Shown piece by piece: positions 1-8,257 of a stretch of 32,082 nucleotides of DNA. A program made the position numbers and the translations under genes. The stretch comes from CAYSPS01 sp964432975 (lineage in GTDB: Bacteria; Babelota; Babeliae; Babelales; UBA12409). The notes beneath the pieces were generated by a model, which was not told the origin of the DNA, did not search any database, and was given only the letters and a program-made list of their open reading frames with translations. The DNA lies in assembly GCA_964432975.1 (NCBI GenBank), contig CAYSPS010000008.1, positions 1 through 32,082 on the forward strand, given 5' to 3'. Positions within the stretch are counted from its first letter, which is position 1; each line of letters begins with the position of its first letter.

Positions 1-117
1 TTTTTGTTTAAAAGTCAATCTGGTTCAGATCTTTCAAACTTTTGCGGAAGTCCTGAAAAAAAGAACTCTGCATTAGGGTGGTGGTACCACTCTGGTAACC
101 AAAAGGAAGTTCTATGA
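1..117 (+). CDS. Possible C-terminal end of an unidentified upstream protein (partial)
   Basis: Frame 1 is open from the window edge for 38 codons and ends at TGA 115-117. That stop overlaps the ATG of the next gene in an ATGA arrangement, typical of translationally coupled genes. The visible peptide is polar and ends in GWWYHSGNQKEVL. The Shine-Dalgarno site of the next gene (AAGGAAG, 103-109) would lie inside this frame. I do not recognise the family. An open run of this length can occur by chance, so the call rests mainly on the stop/start overlap. Confidence 0.35.
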   Translation, partial: FLFKSQSGSDLSNFCGSPEKKNSALGWWYHSGNQKEVL

Positions 118-389
118 TTTGTAATTGTCCATCCGGCGGTTGTATTTGTCAAAGTTGTGCAATGCCCATGAAAGATCGCAAAGAATACGGCACCAACACC
201 GATAAATCACAAAATTGCGACTTTTGCTTCTTTTGCTATCGCGAAGGCAAATTTCTTAATCCAACAATCACACTTGAACAAATGATTGCTAAAGCTACCG
301 AAATGATGAAAAAGAAAAATATATCACAAGCAAGCATTGATCAAGTCAAAGCGCTTTTGCCAACGCTCAAACGCTGGACAAAAGTCTAA
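114..389 (+). CDS. Small putative zinc-ribbon protein
   Basis: This 91-residue protein has an N-terminal half built from cysteine pairs: CNC, CIC, a CQSCAMPM motif near residues 12-19, then CDFCFFC near residues 36-42. The CxxCxMP signature followed by a second Cys cluster is typical of the short 'putative zinc ribbon' proteins found across bacteria, whose function is unknown. The C-terminal half is helical and charged (EMMKKKNISQASIDQVKALLPTLKRW). It probably binds one zinc ion; nothing here shows a catalytic role. The ATG follows AAGGAAG at a 4-5 nt spacing. The gene ends 5 bp from the convergent stop of the minus-strand OMP gene, with no obvious terminator between them. Confidence 0.7.
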   Translation: MICNCPSGGCICQSCAMPMKDRKEYGTNTDKSQNCDFCFFCYREGKFLNPTITLEQMIAKATEMMKKKNISQASIDQVKALLPTLKRWTKV

Positions 390-394
390 CAGTT

Positions 395-1963
395 TTAAAA
401 ACTGACATTGCCCTTAACAAAAAAACCAACCATGCTCAACGCGGTGTTTCCACAACCAAATTCAGCAAGAATGCCGGCNNNNNNNNNNGTGAGCGCACGT
501 TCAACAAAGTTATAGCCAACGTAGCCAAAAAAGGTGCTTGAATATGTGCGCGGGTGTTGAGCACAACACACATCTAGATTTCCTGAATAGAGTGCATGGC
601 GTTTAATATTTTCTAAAGTCGCGGCTACAGCTGTTTGTTGATAAGCAATGTTTGTTGTTGCTTTATCAGCAATGTATTCATTCCAAGAAGGATTATCATC
701 AACATCCTTAAGTGCATAATAATCAGAACTCGTACTTATTTGTGTATTTTGTGGACAGACAGATTCTTTGCTGCGCCACCAAAAATTATAGCCAGCAGTC
801 AAATCAACGTGCTCTTTACGCATTTGCGCAATCGCAGTAAGTTCCAACATATCAGCACTTACATAAACACGACGATTTAAAATATTTGCAGCACGCTCGG
901 CACCTAAAAAATTGCCAGCGCTATCGTAGTGATTAAGCAATAACCAATAATTAAATGCAGTAGTATTTCCCACATTGAAACTTAAGAGGCGCTTATTAAT
1001 TGCCTGCGTCAAATGTAATAAACGCACATCACCATAAAGTGTTATCTTTTTTTCATTCTTTGCATGAAAAAGCTCATATTGTCCACGAAGCAAAATACCA
1101 ACTTGTCCACAACACTGTGAACCAATCATCGGTGCAATGATATATGTATTATTTTCATTGGCAGACGGCACGCCAGTAGGGATTGCACCAATCAGCGCAA
1201 CGCCAACATTACCGCGTGAAAAGCGATAAAAATCATAGCCAATCTCAAAATGAATATCAGAGAGTCCCCACCGCGTTTGTGCACAAGGACAAATACGACC
1301 GGCGCACAGAGCTGGAATTTGACCAAAACCAGTACTGTCGTTAAGCGCATATGCAATATCACGATACACAACCGGAACAGTTATTCCAGATGGTGCAGTA
1401 AGCCCATCAAGATAATTTGGTGCACCTGGTTGGCTTGTATATGACTGTATACACGAACTCCAGCATGAACGAACAAATGGGAAACGCACTCGCGCCCACG
1501 CTCCTTGCACCCAATGATCAAGTCCAGCAAAAAAATCTAAATCAGCAATAAACTCGCTCACACACGGATTAAGCACAGCATTTCCCTGAAAATTTTGCGC
1601 CAATCCAACGTGTTGATTTTGTACATCAATTGAAGTATTTACAACACCAACAACCAGAGGTCCGTATTGTGTAAAAAAATATTTGCCGAGTTCAAATGCA
1701 TCAAAATTTCGGCGATACCCAAGCGCAACATCAACCAAAAGATAGGTTTCGTCATTATCGACGCGATGCGTTTTATCAACAGTTCCCATGAGTACCCAGG
1801 CTTGATTATTTCCTTGCGGCCGCTGACTAAAATGGGTCATGGAATACGCATTGTTCTGACTACAACAATAGCATCCTCCACACGAGCTGCCACACGTAGC
1901 ACACAATGAATTGAGTAAAAATATAAAGATAAAAAACATAAACACGCGCCGCGCGCTGTTCAT
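395..1963 (-). CDS. Cysteine-rich, outer-membrane beta-barrel-like protein, paralogue 1
   Basis: This protein of about 522 residues starts at ATG 1963, five bases after AAGGG; an in-frame GTG six bases upstream abuts that site and is less likely. A hydrophobic signal segment is followed by six cysteines in a short stretch (LCATCGSSCGGCYCC). The rest is rich in aromatic and polar alternations and ends in Phe, as expected for a barrel inserted by the BAM machinery. It is clearly paralogous to the next minus-strand gene. Shared blocks include QRPQG/QREQG, DKTHRVD/DKRHQFD, FIADLDFF/FIADFDLY, RFPFV, the AANIL/AANLL region and the C-terminal GYN...NTAL segment. A 10-N gap at 479-488 lies near the C-terminus, but the paralogue aligns on both sides in the same frame. 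The function is unknown; a surface or porin-like structural role is inferred. Confidence 0.7.
   Translation of the reverse strand: MNSARRVFMFFIFIFLLNSLCATCGSSCGGCYCCSQNNAYSMTHFSQRPQGNNQAWVLMGTVDKTHRVDNDETYLLVDVALGYRRNFDAFELGKYFFTQYGPLVVGVVNTSIDVQNQHVGLAQNFQGNAVLNPCVSEFIADLDFFAGLDHWVQGAWARVRFPFVRSCWSSCIQSYTSQPGAPNYLDGLTAPSGITVPVVYRDIAYALNDSTGFGQIPALCAGRICPCAQTRWGLSDIHFEIGYDFYRFSRGNVGVALIGAIPTGVPSANENNTYIIAPMIGSQCCGQVGILLRGQYELFHAKNEKKITLYGDVRLLHLTQAINKRLLSFNVGNTTAFNYWLLLNHYDSAGNFLGAERAANILNRRVYVSADMLELTAIAQMRKEHVDLTAGYNFWWRSKESVCPQNTQISTSSDYYALKDVDDNPSWNEYIADKATTNIAYQQTAVAATLENIKRHALYSGNLDVCCAQHPRTYSSTFFGYVGYNFVERALXXXXAGILAEFGCGNTALSMVGFFVKGNVSF
479..488. other. Assembly gap (10 N) inside the OMP paralogue 1 gene
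   Basis: Ten consecutive N. Homology to the neighbouring paralogue is in frame on both sides and only about one residue shorter, so the true missing length is probably close to the placeholder. Confidence 0.95.
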
Positions 1964-2017
1964 ACTCACCCTTTAGCTTTTACACGCACTCCTTAATCCC
2001 TATCCAATGCTTGGCTT

Positions 2018-2046
2018 ATCCTACTTAAAAAGCACCGTGCAGGCAA
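2018..2046 (-). promoter_or_regulatory. Candidate sigma70-type promoter for OMP paralogue 1
   Basis: Read on the minus strand, TTGCCT (2046-2041) and TAGGAT (2023-2018) are separated by 17 bp, each matching the consensus at 4 of 6 positions. The predicted start lies about 50 nt before ATG 1963. It sits downstream of the hairpin that follows paralogue 2, which would allow separate transcription of the two genes. Confidence 0.35.
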
Positions 2047-2068
2047 GAAAAAGTTTCTCCATCAAATG

Positions 2069-2100
2069 AGCCAAGCTCGGAAAAATTTCCGAGCTTGGCT
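2069..2100 (-). terminator. Perfect 15-bp hairpin after OMP paralogue 2
   Basis: AGCCAAGCTCGGAAA pairs perfectly with its complement around a 2-nt centre. It lies 34 bp beyond the stop of the Cys-rich gene ending at 2134. Neither flank has a strong T-run, so it may be a stabilising 3' hairpin or a weak terminator rather than a classical intrinsic one. Confidence 0.55.
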
Positions 2101-2133
2101 GAGTTACTAGTTTATCGTGTCAACTACTTCAGA

Positions 2134-3951
2134 TTAGAAGCAGAATCCACCTTTAAGGTAGACACCCCATAGTCTTAAAGCAGTATTCTTCGCACCAAGA
2201 TCAACCTTACCAATTAAGCCGATGTAAGGCTTCCAGTCAACATCTTCCCAGTTATAGCCGATGTTGCCAAAAATGGTATTGCTGATGTATTTTGGATGCG
2301 CAGCTGGGCACAGATTAATTCTTCCACAGCATGCTGTTGCACTGCAGGTTGAGAAGTCGATGGCGTTAGCTTGAACTGTTGTTGCATCAACCGTGGTAAT
2401 TGCCGTTCCGGTTGAATTAATATTACTGTCTGTTGGGCTGTAGAATCCAGCATCAGTTGTGCCATCAGGTTGATATACTGGCAAATCGCCCTTGATTACG
2501 TAGTAGTACGAACCGCATGGGCAGCACATATTGCAGATGCAGAGATTTTCAGCTGAACGACCAAAGAAGTTATAGCCTAATGCGCCGACAAAGCCACCGT
2601 TGTGATATTGGAACATAACAGTGATTTGACCTTCACACAAAGCCTTGTTGTACTTGACGCGTGCCTTGAGCAAGTTGGCGGCACGTTCTAAACCAGCATA
2701 TGTAGCTGTTGTTCCGCTGACTGTGTACTTCTTGAGTAATAAGTATTGGTTGAATAACGTATTACAGCATGGTGTGCAAGCCGTTGTACCAGCATTCAAG
2801 CCAAGAAGACGTGTCGTTTGACCGTTAAAGACACCATATGCACGGCCATCTAAGTACATGTCAATGCGTTCGTTTTCATCACGATCCCACAACATGTATT
2901 GACCGCGCAAGACACCACCAACTTTCCAAGCATGTTGTCCACCAACACTTGGATCAAAGATGAACAAGTCGCAACAACAGTTATTCTTTGCAAGTTGGTT
3001 TGCAACAGGGAATACTACGTCAAGTGCCAAACCAAGTGAACCACGTTCACGACGTACAAAGTCATAACCTAATGCTAAGCGAATACCATCAAGACCATTG
3101 GCAGTACGACGGCAGTTAACCATCTTACCAGCGGTCAAACGAGGCGCATCACCAAAGCTACAATTGCCCAACAAGGCGCTTGAAAGTGCACAGCAACCGC
3201 TGTAAACGAGTGGAATTGCGTTCCCCTTGGTATCAACAACATAAGTATCTTGACAAGTGGTTGTATCAGAACAATACGAATAATAAGTTCCGCCCGCAGC
3301 GGTGACCGATGTTCCTAGACCAGCATTCCAACGTGTGTGAACAAATGGGAAGCGTAATTGGGTCCAGAGACCTTGTACAAATTCATCCCATGCTAAATAA
3401 AGATCAAAGTCGGCGATGAAATCGGCATATTTAGGACAGAGCCATGCACAACCGGTAAATGTTGCTGACAAACCAAGGTCTGATGCACGCACATCAGCAA
3501 AAGCAGTTTGTCCTGATGCAGCATTTGAACCCACCGTCATCTTGCCATTTCGATTAAGGAAGTATGATGACAAGCGATATTGATTAAAGTTTTGTTGCCA
3601 TCCCAATGTAACCGCGAAATCGCCATAGAACTCTTCGCGATCAAATTGGTGACGTTTGTCGGCTGTCAACGACATAACAGCGTATTCATTGGAGCCTTGT
3701 TCACGTTGTGTGAACCATGTTTTACCATAGTCACAATAGCAGCAATTTTGGCAACATGCGCAACAGTCACTGCAGCTCGAGCAACCGCAACAGTCACTGC
3801 AGCTTGTGCAGCATGTGCCTGTACACGAGTTGCAACCGCTGCAACAGCTGTTAGAAGTGCCACACCCACTGGTGCCACAGCACGCAACTAATGATGCAAC
3901 CGACAGCGCTAATACGCTGAGCTGCAACATATTCTTTACGAGAGATTTCAT
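2134..3951 (-). CDS. Very cysteine-rich outer-membrane beta-barrel-like protein, paralogue 2
   Basis: This is a 605-residue protein with a signal peptide (about residues 1-23). The first cysteine follows SLVA, so C24 could be a lipoprotein cysteine or simply the mature N-terminus. Residues 24-73 hold 21 cysteines in 50 positions (CC, SCSDCC, CACC, CCYC), followed by a long barrel-like region ending GGFCF, again with terminal Phe. More cysteine clusters occur later (CCCD, CTPCC, CNMCCPC, ATACC). Chlamydial envelopes use disulfide-linked Cys-rich proteins to rigidify extracellular forms; a similar role is a plausible inference, but I see no chlamydial OmcA/OmcB or MOMP motif. The ATG follows AAAAGGAGT at good spacing. 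It is expressed from a promoter about 250 nt upstream and is paralogous to the gene at 395-1963. Confidence 0.75.
   Translation of the reverse strand: MKSLVKNMLQLSVLALSVASLVACCGTSGCGTSNSCCSGCNSCTGTCCTSCSDCCGCSSCSDCCACCQNCCYCDYGKTWFTQREQGSNEYAVMSLTADKRHQFDREEFYGDFAVTLGWQQNFNQYRLSSYFLNRNGKMTVGSNAASGQTAFADVRASDLGLSATFTGCAWLCPKYADFIADFDLYLAWDEFVQGLWTQLRFPFVHTRWNAGLGTSVTAAGGTYYSYCSDTTTCQDTYVVDTKGNAIPLVYSGCCALSSALLGNCSFGDAPRLTAGKMVNCRRTANGLDGIRLALGYDFVRRERGSLGLALDVVFPVANQLAKNNCCCDLFIFDPSVGGQHAWKVGGVLRGQYMLWDRDENERIDMYLDGRAYGVFNGQTTRLLGLNAGTTACTPCCNTLFNQYLLLKKYTVSGTTATYAGLERAANLLKARVKYNKALCEGQITVMFQYHNGGFVGALGYNFFGRSAENLCICNMCCPCGSYYYVIKGDLPVYQPDGTTDAGFYSPTDSNINSTGTAITTVDATTVQANAIDFSTCSATACCGRINLCPAAHPKYISNTIFGNIGYNWEDVDWKPYIGLIGKVDLGAKNTALRLWGVYLKGGFCF
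3760..3804 (-). repeat. 27-bp tandem duplication inside the Cys-rich region
   Basis: An identical 18-bp segment occurs at 3760-3777 and 3787-3804, a 27-bp period. It encodes the repeated peptide SCSDCC nine residues apart (about residues 50-55 and 59-64). This shows how the cysteine domain can grow by in-frame codon-block duplication. Confidence 0.75.
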
Positions 3952-4001
3952 AATATCGTACTCCTTTTAGGATTCACTTGTAGTTTTAATGAGGGAAAAA
4001 A

Positions 4002-4055
4002 TCACACAACACCTTGTGTAGTAAACATTTGCTAATCTCGTATCGGCCCTCCTTT
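4002..4055 (-). promoter_or_regulatory. OMP leader element: orphan Shine-Dalgarno, tiny ORF and hairpin with T-run
   Basis: Inside the presumed OMP leader, minus strand, AAAGGAGGG (4055-4047) strongly matches the anti-Shine-Dalgarno but has no start codon at normal spacing. Eighteen bases later ATG (4028-4026) opens an eight-codon ORF (MFTTQGVV) that stops at TGA 4004-4002. The end of that ORF forms a 6-bp hairpin (ACACAA/TTGTGT, 4004-4019) followed by six T (4001-3996). The arrangement resembles a translation-sensitive attenuator, but the stem is weak and no regulatory function is shown. Confidence 0.35.
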
Positions 4056-4207
4056 CGCTCAACTGTCACGATCGTTTGTACAAATTAAATACCATTAACT
4101 AAAGTCTCATACGCATTATCACGACATTACTTTTATCAAAACGCTAATACATTTCACAGACCAAGTCAACCGTCTTGCCTCACATAGTCGTGCATTAAGC
4201 ACCCTCC

Positions 4208-4237
4208 ATTATACGCACGAGAAAAAATAGTTGTAAA
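4208..4237 (-). promoter_or_regulatory. Sigma70-type promoter for OMP paralogue 2
   Basis: On the minus strand, TTTACA (4237-4232) is followed after 18 bp by a consensus TATAAT (4213-4208). Transcription would begin near 4201, giving a leader of about 250 nt before ATG 3951. The same TTTACA box recurs before the sulP and Hint-like genes. Confidence 0.6.
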
Positions 4238-4445
4238 GAGTTAATAATTAAAAGACATCGCCCAATCGTTTTTTTGTGAAAAAATATATGGTTTTACACT
4301 TTTATTTTTCACTTATTTCTCAATCAAATAATTTTATGGCACTATCGTAGTAATCGACGTTATCATAAGGTTTGTATTCAGGACTCACAAACACGAGCGA
4401 AAATTTTTGAAATAATTTTTCAAAAACTAAGACAGGGAGAATCTT

Positions 4446-6653
4446 GTGAATATATTTTATAGACTCAAAAAATTTTTACGCACAAACGCAAATATGGTAT
4501 TTGCCGGCGTGTGTATATTCATGGGCGCTATTCTTGCTTACACTCTTATACGTTACAGTGCACATAGTTCATCGCTTTTTTATTTTGACAACACGCTACA
4601 CATTTCAATTGCTCAGTGGTTGGCCAATTCGTACACAGCGCTCGCATTTCTTTTTTTTGGCATGAGCACATTTTTGTTGCCATGCTTCCTGTTTTACAGC
4701 GCATCCATATGCGCAATAAAAAGACTATGGGCACATGAATGGGACCGCTGGCTTGCAAGTATTCTTTTCTTAGTAAATACCAGCTTTATTGGCGCACTGA
4801 TGCCGACATTTCACTGGCGCGCAACACGCCTTGACGGTGGAATACTGGGAACATGGTTTGCGCACCATTGCACACCAATGCACCCTCACGTGCAATGGAT
4901 CATTGCAGGCATGATAACATTTGCATGTTTAATTATTATTACGCGCATGAAAATACTTCTCCCTTTCGCTTACGCGTGGCGCTTGTTTGGTGCATGGATT
5001 ACACGTATACATTTTGGTACACGTATCATGTACACAAGTATTAACCTATGTTTTTGGTGTGCACGGCAAGCGCACAGATTTATAACATGGTGTGTACAAA
5101 TTGTGTATCCATCAACATGGCAACACGATCAACAATTAGGATTAACGGTAGAACAACAAGAAGAACTTATTTCATTGCGCGACATTGTACATGACGTGTT
5201 TTGGAAACATGAAAAACAAAAAAACATTTCACAAAAACATGTTTCTCATGACTTAAACCTAGGTTATGAGCTCCCCAAACTTACGACGCATGCAACACAC
5301 ATAAACAACTTTGATGAAATCTCTCAAAAAGAATTACAAGAACAGGCCCATATACTTGAACAAAAACTTTTGCACTTTAACATTCAAGGAACCATCAGTG
5401 CAATCAAGGTTGGTCCGGTACTTACATGTTTTGAATACAAACCAGCAATTGATACAAAACTGAGTCGCATTAGTGCGTTGGAGGATGATCTTGCGCTTGC
5501 ATTACAAGCAACTTCAGTGCGCGTTGTTGCACCAATCCCAGGAACTGATACCGTCGGATTTGAAGTCGCCCATAACAAAAGGCGGACCGTGTTATGTTCG
5601 CAGGTAATGCAACACGAGCAATACCAACAATGTCAATATGAGTTGCCGCTCATTATTGGTGTTGATATCATTGGCAATCCAATCATTGACGATCTCACAA
5701 AAATGCCCCATTTACTCATTGCCGGCTCAACAGGATCTGGTAAATCGGTGTTACTCAATACAATGCTCGTATCATTGTTGTGTAAAAAAACACCAGATGA
5801 ACTATCGATTATCTTGATTGATCCAAAAAGACTTGAATTTGCAGCATATGCAGACATTTCACATCTGCTGTTTCCAATTATCAACACGGCAGATCGTGCA
5901 GTTACTATTTTACAATGGCTCACAAACACGATGAACTCACGCTATGAACAATTAGCAAAGATCAACGCCAGAAATATTGCAGATTTTCATGCGCAGGGCG
6001 GCTTGACCGCACGTATGAGTATGCCATACATTATTGTCGTCATTGACGAGCTTGCTGATCTCATGATTAGTGCTGGCAAGCATGTTGAATCAGCGCTAAC
6101 GCGCGTTGCACAAATGGCGCGTGCAGCTGGCATACATTTGATTGTCGCCACACAACGACCATCTGTTGATATTATTACGGGCATCATCAAAGCAAACTTT
6201 CCAACCCGCATTGCATTGCGTGTTGCAAGCGCCATTGATTCGCGCACTATCATCGATGTTAATGGCGCAGAAAAGCTTCTTGGACGCGGCGACCTATTAA
6301 TGATCAATAGTCAAAGTCCTCAATTACAACGAGCGCATGCAACATATGTAAGCGATTCAGAAATTCTGCACGTTGTACAACATATTAAACGTGAACGCAA
6401 AACACATTATATTTCTGAAGAACTTCTTTCACCATCGATACGCATAAGTTCAATTGACCCAGAAGATCAATATTTATACAAAGAAATTCTTGAGTGGCTC
6501 AAAGACGTTGATGAAGTATCAATTTCCCTCCTTCAACGACGCTTTAGAATAGGTTATAATAGATCAGCACGGCTCATCCAGACCCTTGAACAACAAGGAA
6601 AAATTATCTCACATGATGGCGAAAAAACACGAAGAGTGGTGCGATCAGAATAA
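4446..6653 (+). CDS. ftsK: DNA translocase FtsK/SpoIIIE
   Basis: This 735-residue protein begins at GTG 4446 after GGGAG. Several hydrophobic segments occupy roughly residues 15-190. A short charged linker leads into the RecA-like motor, with Walker A (GSTGSGKS, about residue 428) and Walker B (VVIDELADLM, about residue 530). The conserved TQRPSVDIITG and FPTRIALRV stretches follow. The C-terminal 65 residues form the winged-helix gamma domain (SLLQRRFRIGYNRSARLI), which in the family reads polarised chromosomal sites. FtsK pumps chromosomal DNA through the closing septum and activates dimer resolution. It is much shorter than the E. coli protein because the linker is reduced, as in SpoIIIE-size members. 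It is followed 89 bp later by murF on the same strand, so it sits in a small division and cell-wall block. Confidence 0.95.
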   Translation: MNIFYRLKKFLRTNANMVFAGVCIFMGAILAYTLIRYSAHSSSLFYFDNTLHISIAQWLANSYTALAFLFFGMSTFLLPCFLFYSASICAIKRLWAHEWDRWLASILFLVNTSFIGALMPTFHWRATRLDGGILGTWFAHHCTPMHPHVQWIIAGMITFACLIIITRMKILLPFAYAWRLFGAWITRIHFGTRIMYTSINLCFWCARQAHRFITWCVQIVYPSTWQHDQQLGLTVEQQEELISLRDIVHDVFWKHEKQKNISQKHVSHDLNLGYELPKLTTHATHINNFDEISQKELQEQAHILEQKLLHFNIQGTISAIKVGPVLTCFEYKPAIDTKLSRISALEDDLALALQATSVRVVAPIPGTDTVGFEVAHNKRRTVLCSQVMQHEQYQQCQYELPLIIGVDIIGNPIIDDLTKMPHLLIAGSTGSGKSVLLNTMLVSLLCKKTPDELSIILIDPKRLEFAAYADISHLLFPIINTADRAVTILQWLTNTMNSRYEQLAKINARNIADFHAQGGLTARMSMPYIIVVIDELADLMISAGKHVESALTRVAQMARAAGIHLIVATQRPSVDIITGIIKANFPTRIALRVASAIDSRTIIDVNGAEKLLGRGDLLMINSQSPQLQRAHATYVSDSEILHVVQHIKRERKTHYISEELLSPSIRISSIDPEDQYLYKEILEWLKDVDEVSISLLQRRFRIGYNRSARLIQTLEQQGKIISHDGEKTRRVVRSE

Positions 6654-6742
6654 ATAAAGAGTGTCCTTGACAAATGTGCAAAAAAAGATGAAGGTTTTCA
6701 CATGTTAAGCGGGATCTTGACGACATATATCGAGAGAAAGTG

Positions 6743-8257
6743 ATGATTAATAAAAAATTTATTATGAGTGCGCTTCCAAACGCTCGCATTCTTTATGACA
6801 CTATTCCTGCATACTTACGAATTTCGATTGATACACGCACGCTACAAACAGGCGATGTTTTTGTTGCCTGTCCAGGAAGTACTTGTGACGGCCACTCATT
6901 TCTTGCACAAGCGTATGCTAACGGCGCGGCAGGTGTTATTATTCAACATGATAAAGAACACCTGCTTAACGTAATTGATAAAAGCATTTTACAAAAAAGT
7001 TTTATTATCAGCGTTCCAGACACATATCAGGCGCTTTACAACTTGGCTGCTGCCTGGCGCGCCAGCTTTACTTATCCAGTAATCGGCATCACAGGATCAA
7101 TTGGCAAAACATCAACGCGTGAAATTATTTGCAATATGCTGCGAACCGCACAACGTCCTTTTGTAGCAGCCACAGAAAATTATAACAGTCTCATCGGACT
7201 TGCTATAAGTATTCTCAACATGCGTGCTGAGCATACAGTAGCAGTTTTTGAAGTTGGCATTAGCAAACGAGGAGAAATGGGCCAAGCTGCTGACATGCTC
7301 AAGCCAACAATTGCAGCTATCACCAATATCGGCCATAGCCACATGGAAGGGCTCGGTTCTTTGACCGATATTGCAGCGGAAAAACGCGATTTGTTTAGAC
7401 ATTTCAAACCAGAAAACATTGGTGTCGTTAATGGTGATCAACCGATTTTAGCTCATATTGGCTACACACACCCCATTATTAAGTTTGGTGCAAAATCTAC
7501 AAATCAAATTCAAGCACGTAAAATTCGTATCAATAGTGACCACAGCACATTTGTCTTGAAACTCTATAAGAATAAATATGCACTCCGTGTAAATGCATGC
7601 CATGAAGGGCGCATTTACAACACGCTTGCAGCTGCTGGAGTTTGCTGTGCACTTGGCCTTGATCAGGAACACATTGCTCAAGGTGCCCAGATATCGCTGA
7701 TTATCAAAAGTCGCTTTGAACAATTACCCCTTAAAAACCATGACGGCTTTATTATCAATGATTGTTATATTTTCATACTTATTTTTCTGCCAAATTTTTG
7801 NNNNNNNNNNAATGCAAGCCCTGAAAGTATGCGTGCTGCAATAATTGCTCTAGAACATATTAAAACACAAGCATACAAAGTCGCTGTATTAGGCGATATG
7901 CTTGAATTGGGTGTTGATAGCGCCTTTTGGCACCGTCAAGTTGGTCGTGCACTGCGCAAAGCACCATCAATACAAGAAGTTGTACTCATTGGCGCCAACA
8001 TGAGTGGCGCGCAAATTTTGATTCCGGCGGGCATCAAAACAACCTGCACCCCTTCGCCTACTGAAGCACTCTCATATCTCAAAACGCTCAAAGAACCAGA
8101 AAAACTTATTTTGGTAAAAGCGTCACATGGTATACACCTTGAAACTATTGTCGATGCGCTTGCACAACCATCAATTTCATTTGCTGGTGCAAAACGTGTC
8201 CATGATGATGCATTCAAAGACGTGGCACCAGCAAAAAACATTCGCACTACCTCATGA
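6743..8257 (+). CDS. murF: UDP-N-acetylmuramoyl-tripeptide--D-alanyl-D-alanine ligase MurF (interrupted by a gap)
   Basis: MurF adds D-Ala-D-Ala to UDP-MurNAc-tripeptide in the cytoplasm, the last soluble step of peptidoglycan precursor synthesis. The N-terminal domain has SIDTRTLQTGDVFVA. The ATP loop is GITGSIGKTS near residue 115, with NYNSLIG and EVGISKRGEM following. The C-terminal domain has VLGDMLELG and VKASHG. ATG 6743 follows GAGAGAAAG; an in-frame GTG sits one codon earlier. The family motif DxYNAxPxSM is split: DCY ends at 7768 and NASPESM resumes at 7811. The 42 bases between them include the 10 N and encode nothing expected, which is probably an assembly artefact at a contig end. 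The stop overlaps the rsmH start in ATGA. Confidence 0.93.
   Translation: MINKKFIMSALPNARILYDTIPAYLRISIDTRTLQTGDVFVACPGSTCDGHSFLAQAYANGAAGVIIQHDKEHLLNVIDKSILQKSFIISVPDTYQALYNLAAAWRASFTYPVIGITGSIGKTSTREIICNMLRTAQRPFVAATENYNSLIGLAISILNMRAEHTVAVFEVGISKRGEMGQAADMLKPTIAAITNIGHSHMEGLGSLTDIAAEKRDLFRHFKPENIGVVNGDQPILAHIGYTHPIIKFGAKSTNQIQARKIRINSDHSTFVLKLYKNKYALRVNACHEGRIYNTLAAAGVCCALGLDQEHIAQGAQISLIIKSRFEQLPLKNHDGFIINDCYIFILIFLPNFXXXXNASPESMRAAIIALEHIKTQAYKVAVLGDMLELGVDSAFWHRQVGRALRKAPSIQEVVLIGANMSGAQILIPAGIKTTCTPSPTEALSYLKTLKEPEKLILVKASHGIHLETIVDALAQPSISFAGAKRVHDDAFKDVAPAKNIRTTS
7769..7810. other. Spurious-looking insert plus 10-N gap splitting the MurF motif
   Basis: Thirty-two AT-rich bases (7769-7800) and ten N (7801-7810) separate the codons for DCY from those for NASPESM. 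In MurF these residues are contiguous, so removing the whole stretch restores the family motif exactly. Confidence 0.75.

Larger units (their letters stand above)
3952..4445. other. 494-bp divergent intergenic region between OMP paralogue 2 and ftsK
   Basis: I see no gene here. The left part holds the minus-strand promoter (4208-4237) and about 250 nt of transcribed leader for the Cys-rich OMP, annotated separately. The right part is AT-rich. A 9-bp inverted repeat (4404-4412 with 4418-4426, TTTTTGAAA and its complement) lies just before the ftsK ribosome-binding site GGGAG (about 4435-4439). I could not assign a convincing ftsK promoter. Confidence 0.7.

Noticed and set aside
71..104. A GGTGGTACCAC stretch resembling the T-box antiterminator consensus.
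   Set aside because: No specifier stem-loop, terminator or aminoacyl-tRNA/amino-acid gene is present. The bases read as codons of an open upstream frame ending in ATGA.
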